In this document: in pieces, positions 23,208 through 30,480 of the stretch
Layout: each line of letters opens with the position of its first letter
Position numbering within the stretch: position 1 is the stretch's first letter
NCBI GenBank assembly: GCA_964510785.1
Contig: CAZECM010000023.1
Span: forward strand, 1 to 44,098
Direction of reading: 5' to 3'
DNA: 44,098 bases
Source of the DNA: JAAYZM01 sp964510785
GTDB lineage: Bacteria; Actinomycetota; Actinomycetes; Actinomycetales; Cellulomonadaceae
Notes under the pieces: generated by a model
Database searches by the model: none
What the model was told of the DNA's origin: nothing
The model's input: only the letters and a program-made list of their open reading frames with translations
Translations under genes and position numbers: made by a program

Positions 23208-23494
23208 CCGCCCTCACGTGGGGCGAGCTCGCCGACGCCGTCGACCACGTGCAGGAGGCCGGCGGGCGCGTCCCGTGCCGTGAGGGCGACCTCGAGTCCA
23301 CCAAGAAGTGGATCAGCTCGGACCCCACCGAGCAGCGCAGGGCGGCCGCGGCGTGCGCAGAGTGCACGCCGCTGGCTATGTGCCGGGAGTACGCCGAGGC
23401 GAACCCGCTCGCGGCCGGAGTGCTTGGCGGGCTGACCGAGACCGACCGCAAGCCGAAGGTCGGACGACCGAAGAGCAAGGAGACGAAGCGATGA
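23177..23494 (+). CDS. WhiB-like Fe-S cluster protein
   Basis: The 105-residue protein has Cys34, Cys60, Cys63 and Cys69 in the WhiB spacing (C...CAECTPLAMC), followed by GVLGGLTETDR, the counterpart of the GVWGG turn, and a basic tail VGRPKSKETKR. WhiB proteins bind a 4Fe-4S cluster and the housekeeping sigma factor; phage forms can silence host whi genes. It overlaps the ATPase 3' end by 31 nt and is followed directly by the next small gene. It probably controls element or host promoters. Confidence 0.85.
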   Translation: MPPKSPGRNVTALTWGELADAVDHVQEAGGRVPCREGDLESTKKWISSDPTEQRRAAAACAECTPLAMCREYAEANPLAAGVLGGLTETDRKPKVGRPKSKETKR

Positions 23495-23622
23495 ACACCG
23501 ATGTCGTGGAGATCGTGACGGAAGAGGGCGGGTGCGCGGTCTGCGATACCGGGCTCGTGGCCCACGAGACGGGCGGGGTGCTGTACCTCGTCGAGACGCA
23601 CATCACGGGAACCCACCGATGA
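23491..23622 (+). CDS. Small CxxC protein, 43 aa
   Basis: The product starts MNTDVVEIVTEEGGCAVCDT and ends ETHITGTHR. It has one CAVC pair and a C-terminal His, a possible zinc knuckle. It overlaps the WhiB-like stop and the next start (ATGA at 23491 and 23619), so it is part of the same transcript. No family recognised. Confidence 0.6.
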   Translation: MNTDVVEIVTEEGGCAVCDTGLVAHETGGVLYLVETHITGTHR

Positions 23623-23783
23623 GCGCGACGAGGCCCGAGACGGTCGACAAGCACGGCACCCGGCACCGGTTCGGATGCGACCAGCCGGGATGGATCAGCA
23701 ACGGGTCAGCCGTCATCGGATGGCACGCCCTGCGGTGCGCCGGATGCGGCGCCGTCAGGTTGAAGCGAGGAGGAGCGTCGTGA
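23619..23783 (+). CDS. Small CxxC protein, 54 aa
   Basis: The product runs MSATRPETVDKHGTRHRFGC... with a RCAGCGAVRLKRG end, so two or three cysteines and His residues could form a zinc ribbon. It is coupled to its neighbours by 4-nt overlaps on both sides. Function unknown. Confidence 0.6.
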   Translation: MSATRPETVDKHGTRHRFGCDQPGWISNGSAVIGWHALRCAGCGAVRLKRGGAS

Positions 23784-24220
23784 GCAGCGGCCTCTACACA
23801 CACGAGATTCCGAGCATCGAGAGCCCGAGGGAGGGCAGCATGACCGACCCCGTTTACACACCGAACGGCCCGCACGCCGAGGGTCCGGACCCCACGAGCG
23901 ACCCCGTTCACACACCGAGCATCGCAGCGGTCGCGGATCCGGACCGAGGCGTGCCCAACGTGACGGTCGAGGCGCCGGACGCAACCGCCGAGCTGTGGTC
24001 ACCCGGCCCGGAACGGCCCTGGTGGCTGGCCCGGCTCTTCCGGCTCAGTGACCAGTCAACGACCGAAGTCGCGTGGATCGTCCACCGCGGCCGACCCAAC
24101 GAGTACGTGTGCGCCCAGCACGGGCGCGGGATGAGGAAGGACACGTGCGAACACACGCGCGCCGCCGTCATGGCGGCACGTGAGTACCAACGAGGAATCA
24201 CCGAAGGAGCACTCACATGA
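23780..24220 (+). CDS. Hypothetical protein with short repeats, 146 aa
   Basis: The GTG start (23780) overlaps the previous stop. The N-terminal half repeats a short unit (TDPVYTPNG, SDPVHTPSI; DNA unit near 23842 and 23910). The C-terminal half has VAWIVHRGRPNEYVCAQHGRGMRKDTCEHT, a Cys/His set that may bind zinc. An ATG at 23839 is another possible start. Function unknown. Confidence 0.6.
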   Translation: MSSGLYTHEIPSIESPREGSMTDPVYTPNGPHAEGPDPTSDPVHTPSIAAVADPDRGVPNVTVEAPDATAELWSPGPERPWWLARLFRLSDQSTTEVAWIVHRGRPNEYVCAQHGRGMRKDTCEHTRAAVMAAREYQRGITEGALT

Positions 24221-24516
24221 ACGACGTCAGAGCGGCACTAGCCGCACGGGAAGAGCGCGAGCGCATCGCGCTGGAGAAGGCCGCGATGCTCACCGAGAAC
24301 ATCGCGCAGCGCGACGAGCAGGAGAAGGCGGCCGCCTTCGCGCTGAAGGCTGCCACCGTCGACCACATGATCGACCGCGCGCACCGCACCGGCCGCGAGG
24401 ACGCCGACCGCCTGGAGAAGGCGTTGCGCCCCGCGCCGACGTCCGACCCGACGGTCAACACCCCGGTAGACCCCATCACCATGGAGCCCGTCACCACCAA
24501 GGAGGACCAGCGATGA
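24217..24516 (+). CDS. Coiled-coil hypothetical protein, 99 aa
   Basis: The protein starts MNDVRAALAAREERERIALE and is helical and charged through residue 70, then has a Pro/Thr-rich tail. It overlaps the genes before and after by 4 nt. No family recognised. Confidence 0.6.
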   Translation: MNDVRAALAAREERERIALEKAAMLTENIAQRDEQEKAAAFALKAATVDHMIDRAHRTGREDADRLEKALRPAPTSDPTVNTPVDPITMEPVTTKEDQR

Positions 24517-25181
24517 GCACCATCGAGGACAAGATCACGGCCGCTGAGGCCGCGGCGACCAAGGCCAACGAGAAGGCCGAGCAGTTGCGCCGCGAGCGCG
24601 CCGAGGCCGAGGCCGCCGAGAAGGCCCGCAAGCGCGCTGCCCGCGCACAGTTCGAAGCGCAGCGGGAGCGAGAGTTCCCCCAGCGCTACGCCCGACCGGC
24701 ACGCGAAGCACGCGCGGCCTTCGAGGCGGCCGTCACGGGCGGGGGTGACGTGTTCGGCACGTGGCTCGCCTACCAGAACGCTCAGGCCGTCGCCCGCGCC
24801 GAGCTCGACATCATCGAGCAGTTCACCCGCGTCCGCGTCGAGAACGACCGGCGCGTGTGGGCGAAGCGATGCGAGGAGTGGAGCCGCCGCATCTCCGATC
24901 ACCTGGGCACCTACCCGACCGGACCCCACCCCACGCTCGAGGCGATCAACGCCGAGATCAACGAGGCCACCGCGCAGGCTCCCCGGCCCGCCTCCCGACA
25001 GCACGACGATCACACCTCCATCACGCCCGTCGACCTCGGTGTGAAGTCGTTCACCTCGGACGCCCCACGGTTCACAGACGACGACCTCGCCGCCGCGATC
25101 AACCGGGCCATCACGCGGGCCACCGAAGCAGCGGTGCGCCGGCACCAGAAGGAGCGGGGCGCCACGGTCGCTGAGCTCTGA
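24513..25181 (+). CDS. Coiled-coil hypothetical protein, 222 aa
   Basis: The N-terminal 70 residues are a Lys/Glu/Ala coiled coil (TKANEKAEQLRRERAEAEAA). A second region, FGTWLAYQNAQAVARAELDI, is followed by a helical domain with conserved Trp/Arg residues and a C-terminal helix FTDDDLAAAINRAITRA. It is the last gene of the plus-strand run and is followed by a strong terminator. It could be a scaffold-like or DNA-binding protein of the element; nothing decides this. Confidence 0.65.
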   Translation: MSTIEDKITAAEAAATKANEKAEQLRRERAEAEAAEKARKRAARAQFEAQREREFPQRYARPAREARAAFEAAVTGGGDVFGTWLAYQNAQAVARAELDIIEQFTRVRVENDRRVWAKRCEEWSRRISDHLGTYPTGPHPTLEAINAEINEATAQAPRPASRQHDDHTSITPVDLGVKSFTSDAPRFTDDDLAAAINRAITRATEAAVRRHQKERGATVAEL

Positions 25182-25216
25182 ACCTCGGCCATCAACACCC
25201 CCAGGGGTACTCACCC

Positions 25217-25258
25217 CAACACGACCCCCCGAGCGAACACGCCCGGGGGGTCGTGTTG
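25217..25258 (+). terminator. 15-bp terminator after the replication module
   Basis: Arms 25217-25231 and 25244-25258 pair perfectly over 15 bp with a 12-nt loop, 35 nt after the last plus-strand gene. There is no long T-tract. Confidence 0.8.
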
Positions 25259-25784
25259 TCCCCCCGCCCCTCAGCCCCATGACACCTCAGCGTCGTCACG
25301 GACTGTCACGCACGGCGCGCGCCAAGGACAGCGCGAAGCGAAGCTCACGAGATGAACCGTCACTGAGAAGCGCGTTCTTGGCGAGCGCATCGCCATAGGT
25401 CAGCAGCGAGGACGCGACGCTGCTCGAGATCGAGAAGCCGAAGGCCGCGGAGCGCCAGACCTTCGGGAAAGTTTCCCCAACCCCAGGTCGCGCCAAGGCC
25501 GCTGCGGCCGAGGCGGCAACCGGTCGTCCCGGCGCCGCCCGCACCCTCCGGGAGGCGAAACGGGGGGAGCTCCGCCACGTCCGCCAGCATCAGCTCACAC
25601 AGTCGATCTGGCACGGGGACAGCGTAAGTGCGAAGAGCACGCCGACGCCGCCCCGAGCGCGACCGAAGCCAGTCACGCACTCACCGATCTGGCGACGACG
25701 AGCACAAGCCAACGGCGCTGAACAGATCGATACGAGCGTGCCGGGCGCCGAGGCGAGAGGGGTAGGGGTCACCCCCTCCCCCCA
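25259..25784. other. Gene-poor stretch between the replication and cargo modules
   Basis: I see no convincing gene here. A minus-strand frame (25360-25680, starting MRDWLRSRSGRRRRALRTYA) is open but has no recognisable family. A plus-strand frame from about 25408 (LLEIEKPKAAERQTFGKV) resembles island DNA-binding proteins but has no start and an in-frame stop before it, so it may be a decayed gene. Confidence 0.35.
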
Positions 25785-25969
25785 CCCCGGAAGGCGCGCC
25801 CGTAGGCATAGTGCCTTTCACACACGGCAGATTCGGGGGCAGCGGGCAGTCGATGCGATCCTCTGACCTGCGAAGACACCCACAGAGCCCTCTCTCGAGC
25901 GCGTCGGGAGGGGGTTTTCTTGAGCGCGGGGAGAGAAAGGCGCTATGCCTACGGGCGCGCCTTCCGGGG
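25785..25969. repeat. Long inverted repeat (34-nt arms, 117-nt spacer)
   Basis: Positions 25785-25818 and 25936-25969 are complementary at 33 of 34 positions; outside this, CCCCTCCC (25773-25780) and GGGAGGGG (25973-25980) continue the match with one gap, giving about 45 nt. The spacer holds a possible terminator (CCCTCTC...GGGAGGGGGTTTTC, about 25890-25920) and the fragment CTGACCTGCGAAGAC. No protein gene fits. It lies between the two transcription modules of the element. Confidence 0.85.
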
Positions 25970-25988
25970 GGCGGGAGGGGAGAGGCCC

Positions 25989-26450
25989 CTAGGTGTCACT
26001 CGCGGTCAGCTCGGCAATCCTGCGCGTCACGCGGTTGATCTCCAGGTGGACCTCGATCGCGTGGCGCTTGTAGGCCGGGGTGTCCGGCTTCGCCGCGTAC
26101 TCACGGGCCTGCTCCTCAGTGGAGGCACGCTTGTCAGCCCAGGTCTGAGGCAGTCTCTCGGCCCCGATGATGTTGAGCAGAGCAGCTGCTTCGGCGCCCA
26201 TGTCGCTGCGCAAGACGGGATCGGTGTGACCGCCACGCTCGATGTTGCGCGACAACCGCAGCAGCACCTCGAGGTCGAACATGAGCTTGGCCTGCTCGAG
26301 GGTGGCTCGACGATCCTCTTCCGCGATGACGCGGGCTGCCTTGCGGTCGAGTGCTCCAACGATCAGAGCGATGATGGCTGCGCTGACGGCAGCCAGGGCG
26401 ACAGCTGACTGGATCCAGATGTTGACCATGGTGGCGGTGTCCTGGCTCAT
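25989..26450 (-). CDS. Membrane-anchored hypothetical protein, 153 aa
   Basis: An N-terminal membrane helix (IWIQSAVALAAVSAAIIALI, residues 11-30) is followed by a cytoplasmic helical domain with EEDRRATLEQAKLMFDLEVLLRLSR. This layout occurs in many small proteins of defence and island cargo regions, but the family is not known to me. It is the last gene of the minus-strand cargo set, about 80 nt after the protease-like gene. Confidence 0.65.
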   Translation of the reverse strand: MSQDTATMVNIWIQSAVALAAVSAAIIALIVGALDRKAARVIAEEDRRATLEQAKLMFDLEVLLRLSRNIERGGHTDPVLRSDMGAEAAALLNIIGAERLPQTWADKRASTEEQAREYAAKPDTPAYKRHAIEVHLEINRVTRRIAELTASDT

Positions 26451-26531
26451 GCGGTCTCATCGACAGGAGTAGAGGGTGGCTTGACTGCCATGAGGCAGGC
26501 GATCCACGCGGGATCGGGGGAGGCTCGCGTA

Positions 26532-27392
26532 CTAGCGGCGAGAGCCGAGAATCTGCGAAGCCTGTGCGCTCTCATACACACCAACTTGATCCGCGGGCCA
26601 CGCACCCAGGTTGAAGTACCGGGTCCAGAGTGCCCAGATAAGTTGCCAGGACTCCGAGTTCGGATCGACGGTAGTTACGGGCAGCCCCATGTCGCGCGCG
26701 TGGTCCGGCCCGACCGTCGCGCCGTGGGACTTTGCCTCGTCGATAAGCGGTCCCTTGACCTTCGCGGCGATGGACGTGCGCTGTTCTGCGTCAAGACCAG
26801 AGCACGAAAGCGCTTCGTCGATCAGCGTGTAGCTGCGGTCCATTGCGGCACGCGCCTGCTCGACCATGAGCATGTTGATGTCGCTGAGCAGTCCTGCATA
26901 CATCGGATAGGAGTCTGGAACCGCCGCGATGCGTGCCTCGGCATCGGCAACGGCTTGCTCAATCTCCTTGGCGCCAACTAGACGACCGTTGATCGGGAAC
27001 TGAGGGTCGACCGGGCCAAGATCGCTAGCGGCAGTCATCAGGATCTCGTTGGCGCCAAGGCACATGATTGTCGCTGCCGACTTTGCCATGTCTGGAACGG
27101 CGATCACCAGTCGTGAGCATCGAGCCTGCATCGCACGCACCAAGCGGACCGCGACTTCGCCATCGCCGCCAGGGCTGGAAAGCAGGAGGTGCAACTCCTG
27201 ATCGGGGTCAGCGCCCGTCAGAAGTTCTTCCAGCAACGTCATGCTATGGCTGAACACCTGGTCGATCATCACGATCAGTCGAGCACCTGTCAGTTCCTGA
27301 TACTGGCGAATGATCCCCTGCCGGTCGTAGCGATCCGAGTGCTGGGCAGCAAACAGGAAAGTCTTGCTCTGCCCCCCGAGTGGTCCCGTCAT
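26532..27392 (-). CDS. Serine protease-like protein of the ClpP/SppA fold (SDH_sah-type)
   Basis: The 286-residue protein has the crotonase/ClpP-like core: LHLLLSSPGGDGEVAVRLVRAM, then VPDMAKSAATIMCLGANEILM with the likely nucleophile Ser105, and SDLGPVDPQFPINGR with Asp124. This matches the 'serine dehydrogenase proteinase' family of SppA-related proteins. No signal peptide or membrane helix is present, so it acts in the cytoplasm. Start ATG 27392 overlaps the stop of the upstream small gene (ATGA); a longer frame exists inside that gene. As cargo of a tRNA-borne island it may act in defence or host takeover; that is inference. Confidence 0.75.
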   Translation of the reverse strand: MTGPLGGQSKTFLFAAQHSDRYDRQGIIRQYQELTGARLIVMIDQVFSHSMTLLEELLTGADPDQELHLLLSSPGGDGEVAVRLVRAMQARCSRLVIAVPDMAKSAATIMCLGANEILMTAASDLGPVDPQFPINGRLVGAKEIEQAVADAEARIAAVPDSYPMYAGLLSDINMLMVEQARAAMDRSYTLIDEALSCSGLDAEQRTSIAAKVKGPLIDEAKSHGATVGPDHARDMGLPVTTVDPNSESWQLIWALWTRYFNLGAWPADQVGVYESAQASQILGSRR

Positions 27393-27565
27393 ACGACGGT
27401 GCGTCCGACCTGGGATCGGAAACTGGAGGGCTTGCCAGCGCGGGCGCGTGCGGACATGCGGCGCGCTTGCTGAGCAGACTCCACCTTCTCCCGCCACTTA
27501 GGGTCGGATCCGCGGGGAGGTACGAGTGCCGGCGCGCCGCTGCGCTCACTGTTGCTCTTGGGCAT
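27389..27565 (-). CDS. Small basic protein, 58 aa, coupled to the protease-like gene
   Basis: The product MPKSNSERSGAPALVPPRGS... continues with KWREKVESAQQARRMSARARAG and ends FRSQVGRTVV. It is basic and probably unstructured or helical. ATG 27565 follows AGGAGACACAGG. The ATGA overlap with the protease-like gene suggests a fixed pair, for example a substrate, adaptor or inhibitor. No family recognised. Confidence 0.6.
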   Translation of the reverse strand: MPKSNSERSGAPALVPPRGSDPKWREKVESAQQARRMSARARAGKPSSFRSQVGRTVV

Positions 27566-27770
27566 CCTGTGTCTCCTTCTTCGTTTCACACGATAGTGGC
27601 TAGCGCGCTTCCTGTGTGTGACTCAACGCTTGAGAGTCCATCTTCCACCCGCCCCCTGACACTCCATACGCATGCACGGGGAGTCCAGATACGCGTCGCC
27701 TGAGTGAGTCGTCCCACGCGACAGCAACATCCCAGGGACAGCGGAGCCCCTTCGCGCGCCACCCACACGA

Positions 27771-27796
27771 ACGCCCCGACCAAGCGGCCGGGGCGT
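27771..27796 (-). terminator. Hairpin terminator of the DUF6907-like gene
   Basis: Arms 27771-27781 and 27786-27796 form an 11-bp stem with one mismatch and the 4-nt loop AAGC. It lies 36 nt after the stop of the gene at 27832 on the minus strand. Confidence 0.7.
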
Positions 27797-27831
27797 CGTG
27801 GTGCGGACGGATCAGGCGTCGTCGATACTGC

Positions 27832-28140
27832 TCACGGTGCGACTACCACCTCGGCGTCGAGCAGGTCCGCGGCCTCGATGAGTGCGGCGGCGAGCTTGCG
27901 GGCATCGTTGGGAGCGATGTCGAAGGTGTCGATGCCGGCGGTTGTAGAGACAAACGGACCCGGAGCCCCGTCCTCGTCGTTCGGTGAGGAGTGACGCACC
28001 TCGACGTAGACGTCGCGCTGCCCGTACGTCGTCACGGCGGGCAGCAGCGCGACCCTGTGGCTCCAGTCGTGCACTCCCTCGCGGGAGACGGCACGCTCGG
28101 TGGCCCAGGCGGGCATCGGGAACTCGGTGATACTGCTCAT
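27832..28140 (-). CDS. DUF6907-like protein, 102 aa
   Basis: The protein MSSITEFPMPAWATERAVSR... ends with DTFDIAPNDARKLAAALIEA and ADLLDAEVVV, a pattern common in small actinobacterial island proteins (DUF6907). The usual N-terminal Cys/His pair is missing. ATG follows CAAGGAGCACGACC. A hairpin before it (28175-28206) and a terminator after it make it a separate unit. Function unknown. Confidence 0.6.
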   Translation of the reverse strand: MSSITEFPMPAWATERAVSREGVHDWSHRVALLPAVTTYGQRDVYVEVRHSSPNDEDGAPGPFVSTTAGIDTFDIAPNDARKLAAALIEAADLLDAEVVVAP

Positions 28141-28174
28141 GGTCGTGCTCCTTGCTTCGGAAGGGGTTGGACTT

Positions 28175-28206
28175 GCCCCGGTCGACGTTCCTGCGTCGGT
28201 CGGGGC
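28175..28206. terminator. 13-bp hairpin between minus-strand small genes
   Basis: Arms 28175-28187 and 28194-28206 pair over 13 bp with two G-U pairs and the loop TTCCTG. It lies between the stop at 28249 and the start at 28140. Confidence 0.65.
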
Positions 28207-28248
28207 GCTTTCATCTTGGTGGGGGTCACTGACACGCGGGCGGGATGG

Positions 28249-28455
28249 CTAGCGGAAGGCGACGCGGCGCTGGCGCGCGTTCCCCATACGGACCTCCAGG
28301 TAGGCGAGCTTGATACGTGGGCACTTCGCCCAAGAGTTGTCGCGCCCCGCGCTGGCCTGTCGATCGTGGTTCGCCTTCGCGAAAGGACACGCGGCGAGAC
28401 AGCAGGGAACCTCGCACGAGGCGCGCTCTACGACGAGATCCTCGTGAGAGCTCAT
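28249..28455 (-). CDS. Small cysteine-rich protein, 68 aa
   Basis: The product MSSHEDLVVERASCEVPCCL... holds five cysteines (CEVPCCLAAC...C) and a basic end. Its ATG overlaps the stop of the upstream gene (ATGA, 28452-28455). The spacing could bind a metal or Fe-S cluster, somewhat like a degenerate WhiB. Function unknown. Confidence 0.55.
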   Translation of the reverse strand: MSSHEDLVVERASCEVPCCLAACPFAKANHDRQASAGRDNSWAKCPRIKLAYLEVRMGNARQRRVAFR

Positions 28456-28802
28456 GCCACCACCTCACGAGCGGCGGTGCCCCGCAGGTAGGCGCGGAGC
28501 GCGGCGATGGCCACGGGGTCGTCGATCCTGTGCTCGGTGTAGACGCCCAAGATCCAGCGGGCCATCGTCGGCGTGATACCCATCTGCTCGAAGCGCTCGC
28601 GCAGGGAGAGGCCGTGCTCGGGCGGAAGGGTGTCGGTACTGTCGACACCCCCGGCGGGCCACGTCGCGACGACCACTTGGCCATCGTCGGCCGCATGGTC
28701 ACCGGCGTGACCCCGGTCGAGGGTGCATCGGACGGGGACGTGCTCGTCGTCATCGCTGGCGAGGCAGGGAGGTCCGGTGTGGCGGGTGATCGTGGTGCTC
28801 AT
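28452..28802 (-). CDS. Hypothetical protein, 116 aa
   Basis: The protein has a zinc-like N-terminus (CLASDDDEHVPVRCTLDRGH...GDH), typical of small actinobacteriophage proteins, and a helical end GITPTMARWILGVYTEHRID. ATG follows CGGAGCCACC. It is the first gene of the minus-strand set, 80 nt from attR. Function unknown. Confidence 0.6.
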   Translation of the reverse strand: MSTTITRHTGPPCLASDDDEHVPVRCTLDRGHAGDHAADDGQVVVATWPAGGVDSTDTLPPEHGLSLRERFEQMGITPTMARWILGVYTEHRIDDPVAIAALRAYLRGTAAREVVA

Positions 28803-28883
28803 GGTGGCTCCGATCCAGTTGGGACCGAGGTAGGACGAGACTGCTGGAATGCGCGTTCTCGCAGGTCACACGCATGTCGGGGA

Positions 28884-28902
28884 GAATCCCCCATCCTCCG
28901 CC
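28884..28902 (+). repeat. attR: 19-bp core
   Basis: Identical to the 3' end of tRNA-Ser at 19342-19360. The sequence after it (CGTCGGACAAGCCC) is presumably the original DNA behind the tRNA. Confidence 0.9.
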
Positions 28903-28907
28903 GTCGG

Positions 28908-28945
28908 ACAAGCCCTTGACCTGCGAAAACAGGACAGGGGCTTGT
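28908..28945 (+). terminator. Original tRNA-Ser terminator, now 9.56 kb away
   Basis: Arms 28908-28923 and 28930-28945 form a 16-bp stem with one mismatch and one G-U pair around CGAAAA. It starts 6 nt after attR, the same distance as the element's own terminator from attL. A related hairpin lies at 32941-32980. Confidence 0.75.
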
Positions 28946-29466
28946 TCAATTGACAGTCCCGGGGATCACCACCTCCGGTTCCGTGACGCGGGCCGGGTGC
29001 CCCTCGCGGCAGGTCAAGTGGCGCGACGCTGGCACCCACGATGGGCACTGGCATAGCGAGAGTCTCAATGCCGAAGCGCGTGCCTGAGCGTTCGGACTCG
29101 ACGTCGACCCGTCCGTGATGCCTACTGGGTGGCGCAGGAGCGGCGGGTGCGTGGTGGGAAGCTCGGGCCCCACTCCCTCGCACGTGACCGCCGCGGTGCC
29201 GAACCCCTCGACCGGGAACGCCTCCCGAGGCCTAGGCCATCCCCGACCGGCTCACAAGAAGTCACAGTGCCAACTGGCACGAGCCGGGAGGTGGGCGCGC
29301 CTTCGGGCGAGGTGCTCGACCCCCGCTGCGGTCTAGACCGCGGGGTCGAGCTATGGGGCCGTCGGGTCGGGGGCCCCTGCGACACGTTCACGGTATGCGG
29401 TGGGACAGATCCACCCGCCGGGTCAGGCGCCGTGCGTTTCGGAGCGGCTCGGGGAGGACGCATGGG
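28946..29466. other. No gene recognised; one large hairpin
   Basis: No open frame here looks like a protein I know. At 29314-29351 an outer 10-bp stem (GCTCGACCCC/GGGGTCGAGC) encloses the 14-nt palindrome GCGGTCTAGACCGC (29328-29341), with a 4-nt bulge. It may end the minus-strand gene at 29467. Confidence 0.45.
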
Positions 29467-30360
29467 CTACCGCAAGTCCGGCTTGCCAGCCGCGTGCGCC
29501 ACTAGGAGGTCGTGCAGAGGTGTCGTCCAGCTATAGGCGCGCTCCGGATCGAGCGTCGGCGCACCTGGCAGCATCTCCCAAATCTCAAGGAAGTGAGCAA
29601 CGAGCATCAAGGCCATCTGAGCAATCTCGTGGTCGTCCTTCGAGACCTCGCGCTCGACCCAGCCGTCCATGTCCTTGGGGAGGATGTCCTCAAGCAGGGC
29701 GATTGGTGCCGCGTGCGACTCCTCTGACCACGTGGCGAAGAGTTGCTCGTACTGCGGACGGCGAAGCGCCACGTGCGAGCTCTCGGCGAGGGCCCGAGTC
29801 GTCTTGCCTGACCAGCTTCGCTTCCACTTTCCGTCTCTGGTCCGGAAGTCGTCGAAGCTAGACGCAACCAGGAGCGACTGGATGGTGGTGACGTCGGTCT
29901 CGTCAGTCGGGCGACCGGTATTCCGCTGGTAGTCCAGTTCGCGCAACCGGCTCAAGAGCAACTGCAGCATGCCGAACCGTGTGTACCGCAGCCGCTCAGC
30001 CGAAGGATCGGGCTGCTTGAGCAGATACTCCACATTCACAAGGATCTCGAATAGTTGGCGTGCGACTGATGCCGCGACTTCCCAGTGACCCTCGGCTAGG
30101 AGCGTGCGTGACGCCTTGAGCAAGTTGATTGCGCGGACGAACACGGCCATGTCGAAGCGATCATCGTCGGCGAGCGTCCGGTCTCGAGACGCGATAGCGA
30201 GATCTGCAGTCACTGCCATGTCATCGAGGACACCAAAGAAGAGAGGCAAGCGCTTGTGCGGCGGGTCGACCTGCACGCGCGAGCTGCTTGATCGTCCCGG
30301 TGTGTGACGTACCCGCTGCTGTGGGCGCTCCCTACGCTTCTTCTGGGTCCACTTGGGCAC
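29467..30360 (-). CDS. DUF5677-like protein
   Basis: From GTG 30360 (VPKWTQKKRRERPQQRVRH) the product is 297 aa. The core is helical: FDMAVFVRAINLLKASRTLL, then HWEVAASVARQLFEILVNVE with the Arg-Gln-Leu-Phe-Glu pattern of DUF5677, a HEPN-related helical family of phage-defence and island regions. The start is uncertain; ATG 30219 is an alternative. No partner gene is visible, and base composition around it is lower in GC than the core genes, which suggests transfer. Confidence 0.6.
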   Translation of the reverse strand: MPKWTQKKRRERPQQRVRHTPGRSSSSRVQVDPPHKRLPLFFGVLDDMAVTADLAIASRDRTLADDDRFDMAVFVRAINLLKASRTLLAEGHWEVAASVARQLFEILVNVEYLLKQPDPSAERLRYTRFGMLQLLLSRLRELDYQRNTGRPTDETDVTTIQSLLVASSFDDFRTRDGKWKRSWSGKTTRALAESSHVALRRPQYEQLFATWSEESHAAPIALLEDILPKDMDGWVEREVSKDDHEIAQMALMLVAHFLEIWEMLPGAPTLDPERAYSWTTPLHDLLVAHAAGKPDLR

Positions 30361-30480
30361 GCTGCCAGGGTATGCCCAGAAAAGTTGGTGCAGACGAGTG
30401 CATTCCCCGGCCGGGCTGTGGTGCCCAAGGGTCACGCATCCGATGCGGCGCTCGCGACGATCGGCTCGCACTTGCCGCAA

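Larger units (their letters stand above)
19342..28902. mobile_element. 9.56-kb integrative element in tRNA-Ser
   Basis: The segment is bounded by the 19-bp direct repeat gaatcccccatcctccgcc at 19342-19360 (3' end of tRNA-Ser) and 28884-28902. Next to the tRNA lies a tyrosine integrase; an Xis-like gene, a DUF3631 ATPase, a WhiB-like protein and a chain of small overlapping genes follow on the plus strand (19515-25181). The right part has minus-strand genes, with a cargo operon of a protease-like protein, a small protein and a membrane protein, and a set of DUF6907-like small genes. No capsid, portal, terminase, lysis, FtsK/TraB or relaxase gene is recognisable. It best fits a phage satellite or a small self-replicating island. 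Confidence 0.88.

Noticed and set aside
25360..25680. Minus-strand 106-aa frame in the element
   Set aside because: Arg-rich start and low-complexity content; could be real but nothing supports it beyond being open.
25408..25850. Possible DNA-binding protein remnant on the plus strand
   Set aside because: The segment LLEIEKPKAAERQTFGKV looks like part of an island protein, but there is no start codon, a stop lies directly upstream, and the rest is not convincing.
19342..28902. Complete prophage or conjugative AICE
   Set aside because: No structural, packaging or lysis genes and no TraB/FtsK-type translocase are present in the 9.56 kb.
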